Of a stretch of 64,000 nt of DNA, positions 35,317-46,536 are shown piece by piece. Source of the stretch: Carex sylvatica. Lineage: Eukaryota > Streptophyta > Magnoliopsida > Poales > Cyperaceae. Below the pieces are notes generated by a model. The model saw only the letters and a program-made list of their open reading frames with translations, had not been told where the DNA came from and made no database searches. The translations under genes were made by a program, and so were the position numbers. The stretch spans positions 1 to 64,000 of the forward strand of contig CAXKVR010000048.1 of NCBI GenBank assembly GCA_964058845.1, read 5' to 3'. The stretch's first letter is position 1. Each line of letters begins with the position of its first letter.

Positions 35317-35554
35317 CAGGGCGGATCTACTACTTTTAAAATTTTAGTTACGTGTATTAAAATTTAATTAATTTTTTTTTAGAACGTTTTATAAAGCCTA
35401 GCTTTCCTCATCAAATATTCCATATTTACTTGTAATCTAGTGGTTAGAGCTTACTTTGTAGTTGTGGAGAGCTTGTGTTCAATTTTCACCAATAATATAT
35501 TGTTCATTTTAATTTGAGCACCTCATATCATGAATTTCTAGTTCCGCCCCTGAA
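35317..35554. mobile_element. hAT-type MITE with internal tRNA-like segment
   Basis: A 238-bp element, ends CAGGGCGGATCTAC...CTAGTTCCGCCCCTG, flanked by an 8-bp duplication with one mismatch (GATCCATC at 35309-35316, AATCCATC at 35555-35562), as expected for hAT. Inside, TAGTGGTTAGAGC (35438-35450) and TTGTGTTCAATTTT (about 35473) look like pol III A and B boxes. It is similar end to end to the reverse complement of the element at 43354-43596. Confidence 0.85.
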
Positions 35555-35794
35555 TCCATCTCATTGTATTCTCAAATTGGCAGTTCCATATAATAAACAC
35601 CTTTTCCATCCGTTTTTTTTTTCTCTAATGTATTAACTTTTTATTTCTTCTTCAATTTTGTTTTCCTTTAATTTGTTGTTGTCCGTTCATTCTCTCCTCA
35701 ATTTAGAAATGACAAATCATGCAATTTAAACTTAGCATATCACTTCAAATAGAGCACAGAAATATTATATACTACAGACTACAGTTCCCCACAG

Positions 35795-36118
35795 CTATAA
35801 ATACAACACTAATTACAAACAGAGAGAAATCACACTTCTCCCATTTTCCACCCATCTCCACTTACCCTGAAAAAAAAAAAAATTAATTTCAAAATTTCAA
35901 ATTTCAAATTTCAAATTTGAATGGCGAAAATGACACTATTATCCGTATTCTCTCAGGTCATGAGGCGGAGACCATTTGGGCTTCAACAAAGCCCAATGAT
36001 ATTTAAGGCCTATGTTACCAATGCTCCAAATCCAGTCATAGTATATATTTTTTCCCCAAAAAATATATATATATTTATATTATTTGTTAGCAATTTTAAA
36101 ACAGCAACTCAATTTTGA
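35795..36118 (+). CDS. Possible first exon of an unidentified or truncated gene
   Basis: CTATAAATA at 35795-35803 is a good TATA box, about 120 bp before the ATG at 35921. The leader is CT- then A-rich and ends in a tandem AAATTTC heptamer array. The frame reads MAKMTLLSVFSQVMRRRPFG, then LQQSPMIFKAYVTNAPNPV, after which it becomes AT-rich noise; a donor-like GTATAT lies near 36041. It looks like a real promoter and first exon, but no downstream exon was found. The product is not recognised. It may be a decayed gene. Confidence 0.3.
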
Positions 36119-36510
36119 TAATTAAGCTAGTAGCTTATAATTTTAAATCGTTTGTTTCTTGGTTGTAGTATTTAAATTAATAAATGGATTTTGCATACTA
36201 TTAGAGTTATAATTATTGTCTTTCATGAAAGAAAAAATGATTTGGAAAATCCCTCATGGTTCATAGTCTCTTGATGATAATAAATTCATCAAAAGTTGGT
36301 ACTAATTAATTTCGTGATACTTTCCATGCCAGGTGATAATGCAACGACCATCTAGTTGACTTCATTCTGCTCTTCTGGTCAATTATTTCTTAATTTTCAC
36401 ATTCTTGTTCAATACATTGACTAAATAACTCATTTATTTCTAAGAAGTTGCTGCTGCTTTGTCGTACAGTTCCATCTTCTTTTCCTTCCATTTTATAAAA
36501 TTAAACTAAA

Positions 36511-36557
<47 letters not shown>

Positions 36558-38750
36558 GAACAACTAAATGACCGACTAATTATTTTTTTTATTAATTGGA
36601 CCAATTGAAAAGCCTGTCTTGTAGCACTCAAAATTGTTAAATATTTGATCGCTTAATGCTACCCTCCGATCCAACGGCTGATAATTTATCCTGCTGTCCA
36701 GTCACTGCACAGAATCCGTACAAAGAACGGAGAAGAGAAGGAATTTGGACCGTTTGATTTATAACTTGCACGATTCTAAATGATGATACAACGTTGCACG
36801 TTATGAGGGAGCCTTACATTATTATTATTATTATTTTTTTAATCTGAAAAAAATTCAGTAAATTTCGAGAATTTTTGATGATATATTAACATTAGCATAT
36901 TTGCTGATATACTTTATTTTCTCAGCGTGATATACATATCGAAATATTACAGGGCATCGAGTTTAAATTTCTTTCATTTTTTTGTTAAATCTTTTGGGAT
37001 TTTTGAAAGATGTCGATATAATTGTAAAAACAAAATACAATTATTTAAACATCAGATAGATCATCATTCGAAAATCTTAAAAATAGTAATGAATTCTAAA
37101 ATCACTAAAATTTTGTAGTTGACAACATTGTATGATTTCTGTATTAATAGAAATCGGTGAGCTAATCCACTTTTTTTTTTCCTTTTTTTTTAAAAAAAAG
37201 GCAACAAAAGAAAAAATAAACCACATATTTTTGGATGTACAATGATTTTATCTTTAATTAAATGTATTTTGATCCTCTTTTGTTTGAAGATATTTAGTAT
37301 AAGAAATATAAAAATAAAGTTTACTGTATTACCGCTTTGTTTAACAAATTTAACATAATTAGTATATTCTTACTAAGTTATTAAAGCGTAGACAAATTAA
37401 AAAGAACACTAACTAAAAATGAACTGCAATAAAAACATAAGTTTATTATTGTAATGAATTTTTTTTTTGTTTCAAAATAATGTTGAGAAAAGTCCAGGAA
37501 TAGACTCCTTTATTTATTAATTTATGTTGAGATAAAAGATCAATTATTTATCGTGTAACATATTTTATATTGATTGAATATAATTTTTATATTACCTTGT
37601 AGCATTTATGTTTAGATTATTAATTAATTTCAGTCCAAATAAGAAATTACATAAGATACAAGTTATTTTAATGAACTAAATCAGTGAGAAAATAAAGATA
37701 AACAATTATAGATGAAAAAAATAGCCGAAGAAAACAATTAGACAATGACCAAATTATATACGAAATCATTAACCAATAATATACATGTTTATTTCTTCAT
37801 ATTAATAACTATTTGTTATTAATATTATTTTCATAATTGGAATTTTTACCTAATACATTTTGTTTTCAAAGAATAGAAATAATAAAATTAGAAACCCATT
37901 CTTTACAAAGAGAAAAACCATTCTATCAAACAAATTAATATTTTTGCATATAATATTTTGTTTCAGTTCATGTTTATTTCAATTAATAGAGTTTATAGTG
38001 TTTTTTTTGTTGAACTATGATAATATATTTTGAATACAGTTTATACTCTCTTTGTTTTTCAAAATTCAACAATATAAAATTTGTACAAACCACCTAATAC
38101 ATAATAAGTAACAGTAAAATTGACATATGATGTAAGGAATGACATATTAATGTTGCAAATCCAACAAAATTGATTAAAGCTACTAAAAAAAATAAGATTC
38201 TTTCTGCCATAAATGACTGTTTGGTAAATTTATGTAGCTATATTTTTCAAATTTGAAAAAAAAAAAAAAAACATTTCCAATAAGAAGATTTCATTAGGCC
38301 TTTTAGGTTTGAAAATAAAATAAATAAACAATGACTATTAATATAAAGAAAATACAACTTTAAAAAGATATGGCATTTAGAGTTAAGCAAGGACAAATTT
38401 GTCCATACAAATAAAATATTTAAATTTGTTGTGTAAATAAAAGTATTAATTGTTTTAGTATCTATCACCCTAAATATTTTGAGACATCGAAAATAACAAG
38501 AACATATTCATCTAAAATGAGAAGGTTTATAAAATCGTGGCCTTTTAGTTAGAATTTAGAACAGATATTGTTACCTTTTATTTGTGAGTATCATTTAATA
38601 AGACAATCGTTTACTTGTATTGTTTCCGTATTAATTGATAACAATTTTACAACTCGATCTTTTCTAAAATTGGTTTTTAATTATCTGAGAATTTGTTTGA
38701 AATTTCGTTCAAATATTAAAAAATCACAGTTGCTGGAATCCCATCTAGCT
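36119..38750. other. Long AT-rich, gene-free region
   Basis: About 2.6 kb with no supported gene, RNA or complete transposon. It contains a 42-base T run (36513-36554), a (TTA)n tract (about 36823) and many short A/T runs. 36640-36780 is less AT-rich, with CCGATCCAACGGCTGATAA and GGACCGTTTGATTTATAACT, phrases shared by many plant MITEs, suggesting an old decayed insertion. Confidence 0.4.
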
Positions 38751-38751
38751 G

Positions 38752-38975
38752 GGTCCGCATCGTCTGCATTAACTCAAAAGAGCATATTTTGAGTTGATGC
38801 ATCTCGACCGTCTGATTTTAATCGGAGCCAATCCGGTCACTGTCTATAATTCGGGGTCTCTTTAATGTTAGTGCGGATCTAGTCAGCACAAATATTAAAG
38901 TTAATCGGACGGTCCAGATGTATAAACTCAAAAGATTCACGCGCATGTTATACATGCTGATGCTTCAGTAAAATA
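38752..38975. mobile_element. Decayed MITE of the GTCCGCATCGTCTGCATTAACTC family
   Basis: The left arm GGGTCCGCATCGTCTGCATT is followed by AACTCAAAAGAGCAT, GACCGTCTGATTTTAATCGG and TGTCTATAAT. The right side has inverted AATCGGACGGTCCAGATGTA and AACTCAAAAGATTCAC. Relatives occur near 17620 and at 59603-59797. The right terminus is eroded. Confidence 0.6.
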
Positions 38976-39071
38976 AATAGAAAACAATATTTTTTTCAGT
39001 ATAAAAGTCAACAGTCAATCTGTTCTCTTTTTCCCTTTAATTATTTTTCTTCTTTGTTTAGCAGTTGAACG

Positions 39072-39237
39072 GAATTCGTTTCCCTAAGGTAACTTAATCT
39101 TTACGTTTGGATATGGACCGTACGATCAAAACCCTCGGTAATTCTAACCTGAGTGGATTGACTCAAATTATGATCGAACGGTTTATATCCAAACTTAAAG
39201 ATTAAGTAGATTAAGTTACCTTAGAGAAACGAGACTC
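39072..39237. mobile_element. Small foldback MITE in the PMP22 promoter
   Basis: A 166-bp element with arms CTAAGGTAACTTAATCTTTA and the inverse, and inner GGATATGGACCGTACGATC against GATCGAACGGTTTATATCC. A 9-bp duplication with one mismatch lies at 39063-39071 (AGTTGAACG) and 39238-39246 (AGTTGAACT), Mutator type. It lies 134 bp upstream of the PMP22 start codon. Confidence 0.82.
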
Positions 39238-39370
39238 AGTTGAACTCGCGTAGGCACCTTCCTTCCCTCTTTATTTATTCTACCATAAATTACACAATAA
39301 CACAAGTCGCCAGTCGCCACCTACTCATCCCTCTCCTCTCTTCTCTTCTCTCTAGTTGCTGTAAGTGAAC

Positions 39371-42300
39371 ATGTCGGAGGTGGTGAAAGACGCATGGTCG
39401 GCTTACCTCAAGCAACTTCAACTCAACCCGCTTCGCACCAAGGTTTTTCTCATCTTCCTTCCCTGCTATCTTTGAACCTTTTGGTATCTTCTCAGGCATC
39501 TAATTTATCCTTTTTCCGACTTTGGAAATCTTAATTTATAGGCCATCACTTCAGGTGTTCTAGCGGGATCTAGCGATGTGATCGCTCAGAAAATTGCTGG
39601 AAACAAAAAGATTCAGTTGAGAAGGCTTTTTCTGATCATGGTATATTATTTTTGTAATATTTCTTTCCCATTTTTGTAGAAATTTCAGTTGTGTCGCTTT
39701 CAAAACTTGAAATTTCACCTATAGGGATAAACCCCAATTAATCATCCAATTTCTTCAAAAGCAGCAGAGATGAAGGGTATTTTCAGTTCTGTTGGGTTAT
39801 ATTTTATATTTTGTATGATTGTATCTTTTGTACAGTTTAGCCTGTTTTGGATAGGTGCATAAGAATTGCTCCCATTTCTAGTTTCCTAATTGGATTTATC
39901 TGATTTTTGCTAATAAGATCCAAAAGTTTATGCTATTGTTAACCGCCGTCAAATCTAAATATGGCAAATTCTATTATCAACACTTCTCTTCCAGAAAGAA
40001 GAGAAAAAAGAGTAACAGAAATAACAAATTGAACTTAATGTAAGTTAACTTGTAAAGTTTTTGCCCAATTTAGACCCTGAATTTTCTCTGTAACTTTGAT
40101 CTCTAAATTGGTGGCCTCAAGCATAGAACTACATCTGCTTCTCTGTAACAAATAATTATACATTCAAGGAGTAAACTGAAGGCAGAATGATTTAGCTATT
40201 TTGATTCAGTTTGGACTCAACTAAAAGATATGATTTTTGTTATTTATTGGCTATCTTTGAAATTTTAATTATTGTTATTATTTATCTTTTTGTTCCTTAA
40301 TATTTTCTGCAGTGGAATTCTTACTGGTGAGTGATTCATTTGATTTAAGATATTTATTTGTTAATCGATCATAATTAATTGCCCTTTGTTAATTGGTTGC
40401 TATCTATGTAGTCTGGTGTTTTTTAGTTCAGTTATGAAATTGACCAGCTTAATTTATGTGCATAAATTGACTTCCATAATTCTATTGGGTGTAAATCTGA
40501 TTAGTTAAGGGATGCTCATTAATCAAATAAAATATTTCTTAGAAGGTTGTCATTAAGAGGGTGCTACACTGTACTCGTTGACTTTGTTTGGCCTATTCAT
40601 ATCTGTTGTTTCAATTATATAACCCAGTCTGATCAATGTTGGTCAAATATGCCTGTCTTCAGTCGGAAACTTTAATAATTTCCACTACAAGTTCATGCAA
40701 ACCCTTCTTCTTCTTCTTCTTCTTCTTGAAAGCCTTTATTACCAAACAAGTTGGGGTAGGCTAGAGATGAAACCCAACCGGAATAAAAAACAGAAGGACT
40801 TCCCAGGAGGTCACCCATCCTAGTACTACTACTGCCCAAGCCCAATTCGTGAGGGTTTCATTTCCATAAAGATGTTGTTTTTTTGCCGCTAGCTCGCCAA
40901 GCCTATCACGAACCCTTCTCCTTTTTTCTGGCTTGGGACAACATCTAAACCCTTCTAAATGTAGTAAAATTCATATAAACATGCAATTATGAGAAATATC
41001 GGCTAACAATCTCGCTGCAATTTTTTTAAAAGATCACAAAAATGGTCCCTCCTTTCTCTCTCATTTAGAGAGAAGTTTTGGCATCTTTTCATGAAATGGA
41101 GAAGTGAGGGGAGGATTTTTTTTCACTTAAATAGATATGCTTTGTTTCAGCATTAATGATACATTTTTGTTTTCTGGGGCATACAAGGACTTTGCCATCT
41201 TGCTTGGTTATGTAGGAAATATCTGAAAAAACACAATCTATTATGAGAAGTTATCAAGTTTAACACCAATGTTTAGTATCATACTAGTTCTTCATGATAC
41301 ACACTGGTAGGCAGTACCTACCAACACTATATTGGAATTTGATATTTTTTTTCTCCCTCGGAATGTGCTTGCCACCCTAAAATATTTTTCTTTAAAATTT
41401 TTAAATAAAACAGTTTTTTCATGTTTCTTAACTTCACTTTCTTTGGGGGTGGATGGCTTAATTAGCAATTAAAAATAATTGCAGCTTTATGGATTTGCTT
41501 ATGCGGGACCATTTGGCCATTTCTTGCACAAATTTATGGAAATTATTTTCAAGGGCAAAAAGGGAAAAGAGACTACAGCTAAAAAGGTAATTTTTCAAGT
41601 ACTATTGTTGTCATTGTCTCTCAAGTTTTTGTTGGTTTGTAAGTTTACTGAGTTATAATACGCACAGGTGTTACTCGAACAATTGACTACTTCACCGTGG
41701 AACAACATGTTCTTTATGGCATATTATGGCTTAGTTGTAGAAAGTAAGTTCCTTTCAAAATATATTACTGAATACATGCTCTGTACTATGGATGTTTATT
41801 TTATTTATTCTTTATGTGAATATTTTATATGTTGCTTATTTTTATAATTCCATGAAACAATTTATATCTGAAATAAAATTAAATTTCAATTAATGTACTT
41901 GAATTTGAAGGGAGGCCATTTAGCCAAGTGAAGAGCAAGATCAAGAATGACTATCCAACTGTTCAATTGACTTCTTGGAAGGTTTGTTAGGAACAAAAGC
42001 TTTTTTTATTCACTTATTTTTGGGTTATGAGTGAGGATGCAGAATTTAACCCAACACCATTGTGTCTTTCTAAACAGCACTAAAAAGATTTTGACTTTGC
42101 AGACACATACCCAGTTGAACATTTATTTAACCTATTGGCTACCTGCTAACCAGCCGATGCAAACTTGTCATCTGACATTGAAATATGCTTGTTTTTCTTT
42201 TCTGGGGTTTCTTTTTAGAAAAAAAAAAAATGAAAAATGCATCCCTGTATTTAACTTCTAACTGAATATGTATTTTCATCGCCTATCAACCTATTGAGTG

Positions 42301-42601
42301 TTCTTTTCATCTTTTTTCTGGTTTGTAGTTATGGCCGATAGTATCATGGATAAATTACCAGTACATACCGCTTCAGCTTCGTGTTCTGTTTCATAGCTTT
42401 ATTGCCTCGTGCTGGTATGTCCTTCTATCTTATTAATTTGTTATCCATCTTTATATAATCAAATATGACAAGACTTGATTAAGCTATTCCAGAAACAAAA
42501 ATCCCTAATTTATAGTAACTGGTTTTTACTTTCATATTTGGTATTTCAGGGCAGTGTTTTTGAATCTAAAGGCACGATCAATCACTGCTAAGAAGGATTA
42601 G
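39371..42601 (+). CDS. PMP22: Peroxisomal membrane protein PMP22 (Mpv17/PMP22 family)
   Basis: Seven exons: 39371-39442, 39542-39640, 41485-41586, 41668-41743, 41911-41981, 42329-42414 and 42550-42601. They join in frame to 185 aa (Arabidopsis PMP22 is 190). The N-terminus YLKQLQLNPLRTK, then AITSGVLAGSSDVIAQKIAG, KKIQLRR, AGPFGHFLHKFM, FKGKKG, KKVLLEQLTTSPWNNMFFM, and the family signature region PTVQLTSWKLWPIVSWINYQ followed by YIPLQLRVLFHS all match PMP22. It is an integral protein of the peroxisome membrane with four hydrophobic segments and probably takes part in forming channels. Intron 2 (1.84 kb) contains a SINE, and a MITE lies in the promoter. Confidence 0.95.
40709..40910 (-). mobile_element. 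SINE with 5S-rRNA-like head and Angio-type tail, in PMP22 intron 2
   Basis: On the - strand a 5S-like block, GGGCTTGGGCAGTAGTAGTA then CTAGGATGGGTGACCTCCTG and GGAAGTCC, is followed at once by CCGGTTGGGTTTCATCTCTA, GCCTACCCCAACTTGTTTGG and AAAGGCTTT, then a GAA-repeat tail. The 5S part includes box C of the internal promoter. The direct repeat AACCCTTCT flanks the element (40700-40708 and 40911-40919). The first half of 5S is too diverged to recognise. Confidence 0.75.
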
Positions 42602-43345
42602 GATTAATTGAAGAAGATAGATGTTATCATTAAATAGCATGATTATTTGGGCCTTGCAGTGTCAAGTATAGTTACTATTGGCAAGGATCTATCAAGCATT
42701 GTGTGTATGTTGTTAGTTTGTGTGGCTCATGTTTTTATGTATTTTGTATAATGTTTAGGTATGTTCTGTTTTGCACTCATCATCCATACAATTTTATTAT
42801 TATAATTTATTTTAGCGAAGCACCAATGTAATACCAGTTGCGAAAATAATCCTGATTTTAGAGAGGAACTGGAGAGCCTGTTTTCGCGAGGTTATTGCCT
42901 TGTTGAGCTCTCAATTTAGAGGAGATGAAGTAATGGGCCTCTATTTTTCTCTAATTCTTCTCTCCAAATATAAAAGTACAACAATAGACATTTAGTTCAC
43001 GAGTATAATTTGTGCGAAAAGTTGGGGTACCGGTACTGGTTTGTATTCCCTGATACCTACTATTGGGTTTTAAAAAAAAAAAATTTGTGCGAAAAGATAA
43101 ATTTAAGTTGCAATTCTTGCTAATAAACATTTGCAAGAGCCGAAATCAAGGGTTATTTGTCCAATCGAAGCTTTAGAGTATGTTTGAATGCAAATAATAA
43201 AAATAAAATAATAACAATATGAGAATAATACTGCCATCCACAAATGCAATTCAAAAACATCTCTGTCCTTTTCTTTTTCCTACGGAGTAGTGTTGAGTTA
43301 TTTCGCTAACTCAACAATTAACAAAATTAACAAATTAATATTACT
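42602..43345. other. PMP22 3' UTR and downstream spacer
   Basis: 42602 to about 42835 is probably the 3' UTR. Beyond it is AT-rich sequence without a gene. 43020-43090 has a small GGTACCGGTACTGGT block of no clear identity. Confidence 0.4.
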
Positions 43346-43353
43346 ATTTCAGG

Positions 43354-43596
43354 CATGGACGGAACTAGAAAGTTTTAATGGTGTGACTGAAAATTAAAAT
43401 GTACAATTGTAGTGAGTGAAATTTGAACTCAAGACTTTTCAACCATAAAATAAAATTTAATCACTAGGCTACAACTAAACATATGTCATTAATTGAGGGT
43501 GGCTAAAATATATAAAAAAAATTACAAAAGATAAAATTTAATTAAATTTTTATACAAATAATTAAAATTTTAAAATTATAGATAGATCCACCCATG
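43354..43596. mobile_element. hAT-type MITE with internal tRNA-like segment (second copy)
   Basis: A 243-bp element, ends CATGGACGGAACTAG...GATCCACCCATG, flanked by a perfect 8-bp duplication ATTTCAGG (43346-43353 and 43597-43604). Reverse-complemented, it aligns along its whole length with 35317-35554, including TGTAGCCTAGTGATTAAAT (A-box-like) and CTTGAGTTCAAATTTCAC (B-box-like). Confidence 0.9.
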
Positions 43597-43604
43597 ATTT
43601 CAGG

Positions 43605-44676
43605 TAAACCATCCAATCTACATTTGCATGAAATTAACACTCTTCTTGAATCATCCAACTTTACACTTCTCTCACACTATTCTTAGTTTCTTCCCACTAA
43701 ATTAAATATCACTATTCTAGTACTATATATGATTCAAAGAACCAACTCTGCTGCTTTCCAAACAGGAGAGCAGGACCCTGCTATTCTAAACCTAACTGTT
43801 CATCTATATTGAGATTCGTGCATGAAAAATTCAACGGTTAGATTTTGAATAGTAAGATTCTGCTCTCCTATTTAGAGAGTAGCGGAGTCAGATCCATGAT
43901 CCAAACGGACCTCTACTGACTTGTTCGAGGTGCACACCCTACAGTAGGACCTTCTACAGAATATTACTAATTTTTTTTATTTAAAATCGAAATAAATATT
44001 GGTACAAACTCTTTAGTAGTTGAACTGTCAGAATTTTTTTGACACTTCAAATTAAATTTTTAGAAACTTCATGCATATTCATGTTCGTTTTATATTCGAA
44101 TTTCTTAGTCTAATTAATCCGACAAGTAAGTGCAGAAGAAATTAAATATATATTTTTCTGGTTGACAAGTGCAAGTCTTCATTACATGAAATATTGGAAC
44201 TTGGATTTTTCCGAAGAATTTTTTAAGCCAGCTTCTTTCAAGAGATGTTATTAAAGAAATAAAATTCCCCTACACCGTGTACATTAAGTTCTATTTGTTT
44301 TAACAAAAGCATTAATTGTTTTCCAACCAATCTTGAGAAAATGAGATGTAAACGAGCTTCGAATTATCTGCAATAAGATCATGATTCTTTTTGTTGTCAT
44401 GGAATTTTTAATAATGTCTTAATTACTCGATGCATTATTAAAATATCTCAAGACTACATAAAATATTTTTTTATTAAAAACAATGGATTTTCATTCTTTT
44501 TTTTTATAGTGCAATATAATATTCCATAGCATATCCAATTCACGATTCTCATTCATTATAATCGATCGAAAAAATATATTATATTGGATACATGCATATA
44601 TGTATATATATATAAGAGAAAATAGAGAATCACACAAAACAAAACAAAACAAAACAAAACAAAGAGAGAAAGATAG
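43605..44676. other. Spacer with foldback block and 5' flank of the nuclease pseudogene
   Basis: 43755-43900 contains an inverted pair (AACAGGAGAGCAGGACCCTG / CAGATTCTGCTCTCCTATTT type) around ATTCAACGGTTAGATTTTG, which looks like a small decayed MITE. 44590-44616 is TATATGTATATATATATAAG, a TATA-like stretch about 60-80 bp before the nuclease ATG, followed by an (AAAAC)n array. No other gene is seen. Confidence 0.4.
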
Positions 44677-46536
44677 ATGGGTTTTTCGATATTTGTTGTC
44701 ATACTTGTATCTCTTTTTGCAAGAGTTCTCATATCTAATGCTTTGGGGAACAGAAGGCCATTACATGGTTTGTAACATTGCTCAGGTACTCTTTAAAACA
44801 TTACTTTATTATATTATGAGCAAGGTATAGTTATCTTATTTTTAATATTTTTTTTTTATTGTTTTGAATTATAACATAACTATCATAAATAGAAAAATAA
44901 GCTGTTCTTACCAAAATTTGAAGAATGAAGGATATTTTATATTTTCTTTTCATTTATGTGTTACTATCATTATTTTCTGTGTATAAAATTGAGCTTTATC
45001 ATCTGTAATTTATTTCTTGATTCGAATTTTTAGATGAATAAACATGCTTCACACGCTGCTGAACGGAGAGCACCATCTTTTTTTATATGATTTTCAAATA
45101 TTGCCAACATAAATATTTGCATTGGCTTACATTGGCTTAATTATATATAGATGATTTAATGCAAAATAACAATGAAGACAAATGATTGAAAATTTGGAGA
45201 GTTATCTCACTAGTACTGCGTCAGATGCTGTGTTAAAATTGCTACCAACTCAGGCTAATGGAAATCTTGCATCTGAGTGCTCATGGGCTGACGTCGTGCG
45301 TGGTGCGTCGTCAACACTTCATTATGCTGATACTCCCGACAGTTTGTGTACCTATGACTATACCAGTAAGTTATTTTTTTTCTAACTTACACGCAGTAAT
45401 TTAATTATAATTTATTTCCAATTTAAAATAAACAAAGGGAAGATCGGGTAAAAGAAAACAACGAGCTGTGATATATAGGTACGTAATACATTGATTTTAT
45501 ATGTTGGGCGTCAACAGTTTTACTCATCCAATGTAATTCATTGCGGTTTGTTCCTTAAAATACACACCTATATATGAAACTTCTCTTCCAAAATTTGATA
45601 ATTAGAATACTGTTTTATTGTCCATTTGCAACTAACCTTAATTAATTCATGATGTTTTGAATTTTTTAATTGTTTATCAGGGGATTGTCATGATAGTACT
45701 GGAGCAACAGGAAAATGTGTAGTTGGAGCAATTAATAATTACACAACACAACTTACAACATATCCTTCATGACATGAGCTAATTTCATTTTGGTTAGGTT
45801 CGGGACACAAAAATAATACAAACTTCTATGTCTAACTACTTTGCCAACGACAAGAATGTAATGACAGATTCAATTAAAGCAAACATTACGGTAAGTAATG
45901 TTGTAATTTTTAAAAATTGTTATTTTCTTATTTTTGTAATGATCCTACGAAGTGTGTCTGAACAAATAAAAAAATATTGTATAATTAACTTGCTTAAATT
46001 TTATTTATTTTTTATGTGTACATTTTTTTGGCGATTCAGTCTACCCAAATAAGCGAGTGGAATGCATGTGGTTCTAGTACAACCGTTTGTGCAAATACGT
46101 AAGATAATATATTTTTATGGATATTTATTCAAGTTTCAAACTATAAAACTCCATTTTCCTTAATTAAATATTAAAAGAATTATCTTATTCACACAACTTT
46201 TTAGCTTTGCATCAGAGAGCATTCAACAGGCTTGCAGCTATGCATACCAAGATGCTCCCAACAATGCACACTTAAATTGTATGAAATTTGTATCAAAACT
46301 AAAATCTAGATTACATCTTTAATCCCGTATAAATCAATCAAAAAAAAGAAAATAATTAACATGACAGCCTTTTCAAATTAAAAGTGCTAAAGTTGTATTC
46401 ATCTTAGTAGAATCATCACCATTTTATTTGTTCTGTTGCAGATACTTATTACTTATCCCGGAGTTCAGTTGTAAATACGAGAATTGCTCAAGGTGGGGTG
46501 AGGCTAGCTAATTTTCTCAACCAAATATTCGGATAG
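44677..46536 (+). pseudogene. S1/P1-type nuclease pseudogene (plant bifunctional nuclease/ENDO family)
   Basis: Exon-like blocks: 44677-44785 (signal peptide, then WGTEGHYMVCNIAQ); 45200-45365 (YLTSTASDAVLKLLPTQANG, CSWADVVRG, LHYADTPDSLC); 45681-45772 (RDCHDSTGATGKCVVGAINN, YTTQL); 45798-45890 (RDTKIIQTSMSNYF); 46040-46098, 46205-46278 and 46442-46536 (FASESIQQACSYAYQ, RIAQGGVRLANFLNQIFG, stop). The family cuts single-stranded DNA and RNA with three zinc ions. Breaks: the signal peptide and the mature N-terminal Trp are in different frames (about 44742); a TGA follows TTYPS (45770-45772); the section that normally has SHFxGDxHQPLH through NLHHVW is missing, removing several zinc ligands; and the Trp before DT is Arg. 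Splice sites of the other blocks are well kept, so inactivation is probably recent. Confidence 0.9.

Noticed and set aside
35438..35490. A functional tRNA gene
   Set aside because: Box-like motifs are present, but no acceptor or anticodon stem can be drawn; it is part of a MITE that recurs at 43354.
40790..40850. A 5S rRNA gene
   Set aside because: Only the 3' half (box C region) is recognisable, it is fused to a SINE tail and lies in an intron with flanking direct repeats.
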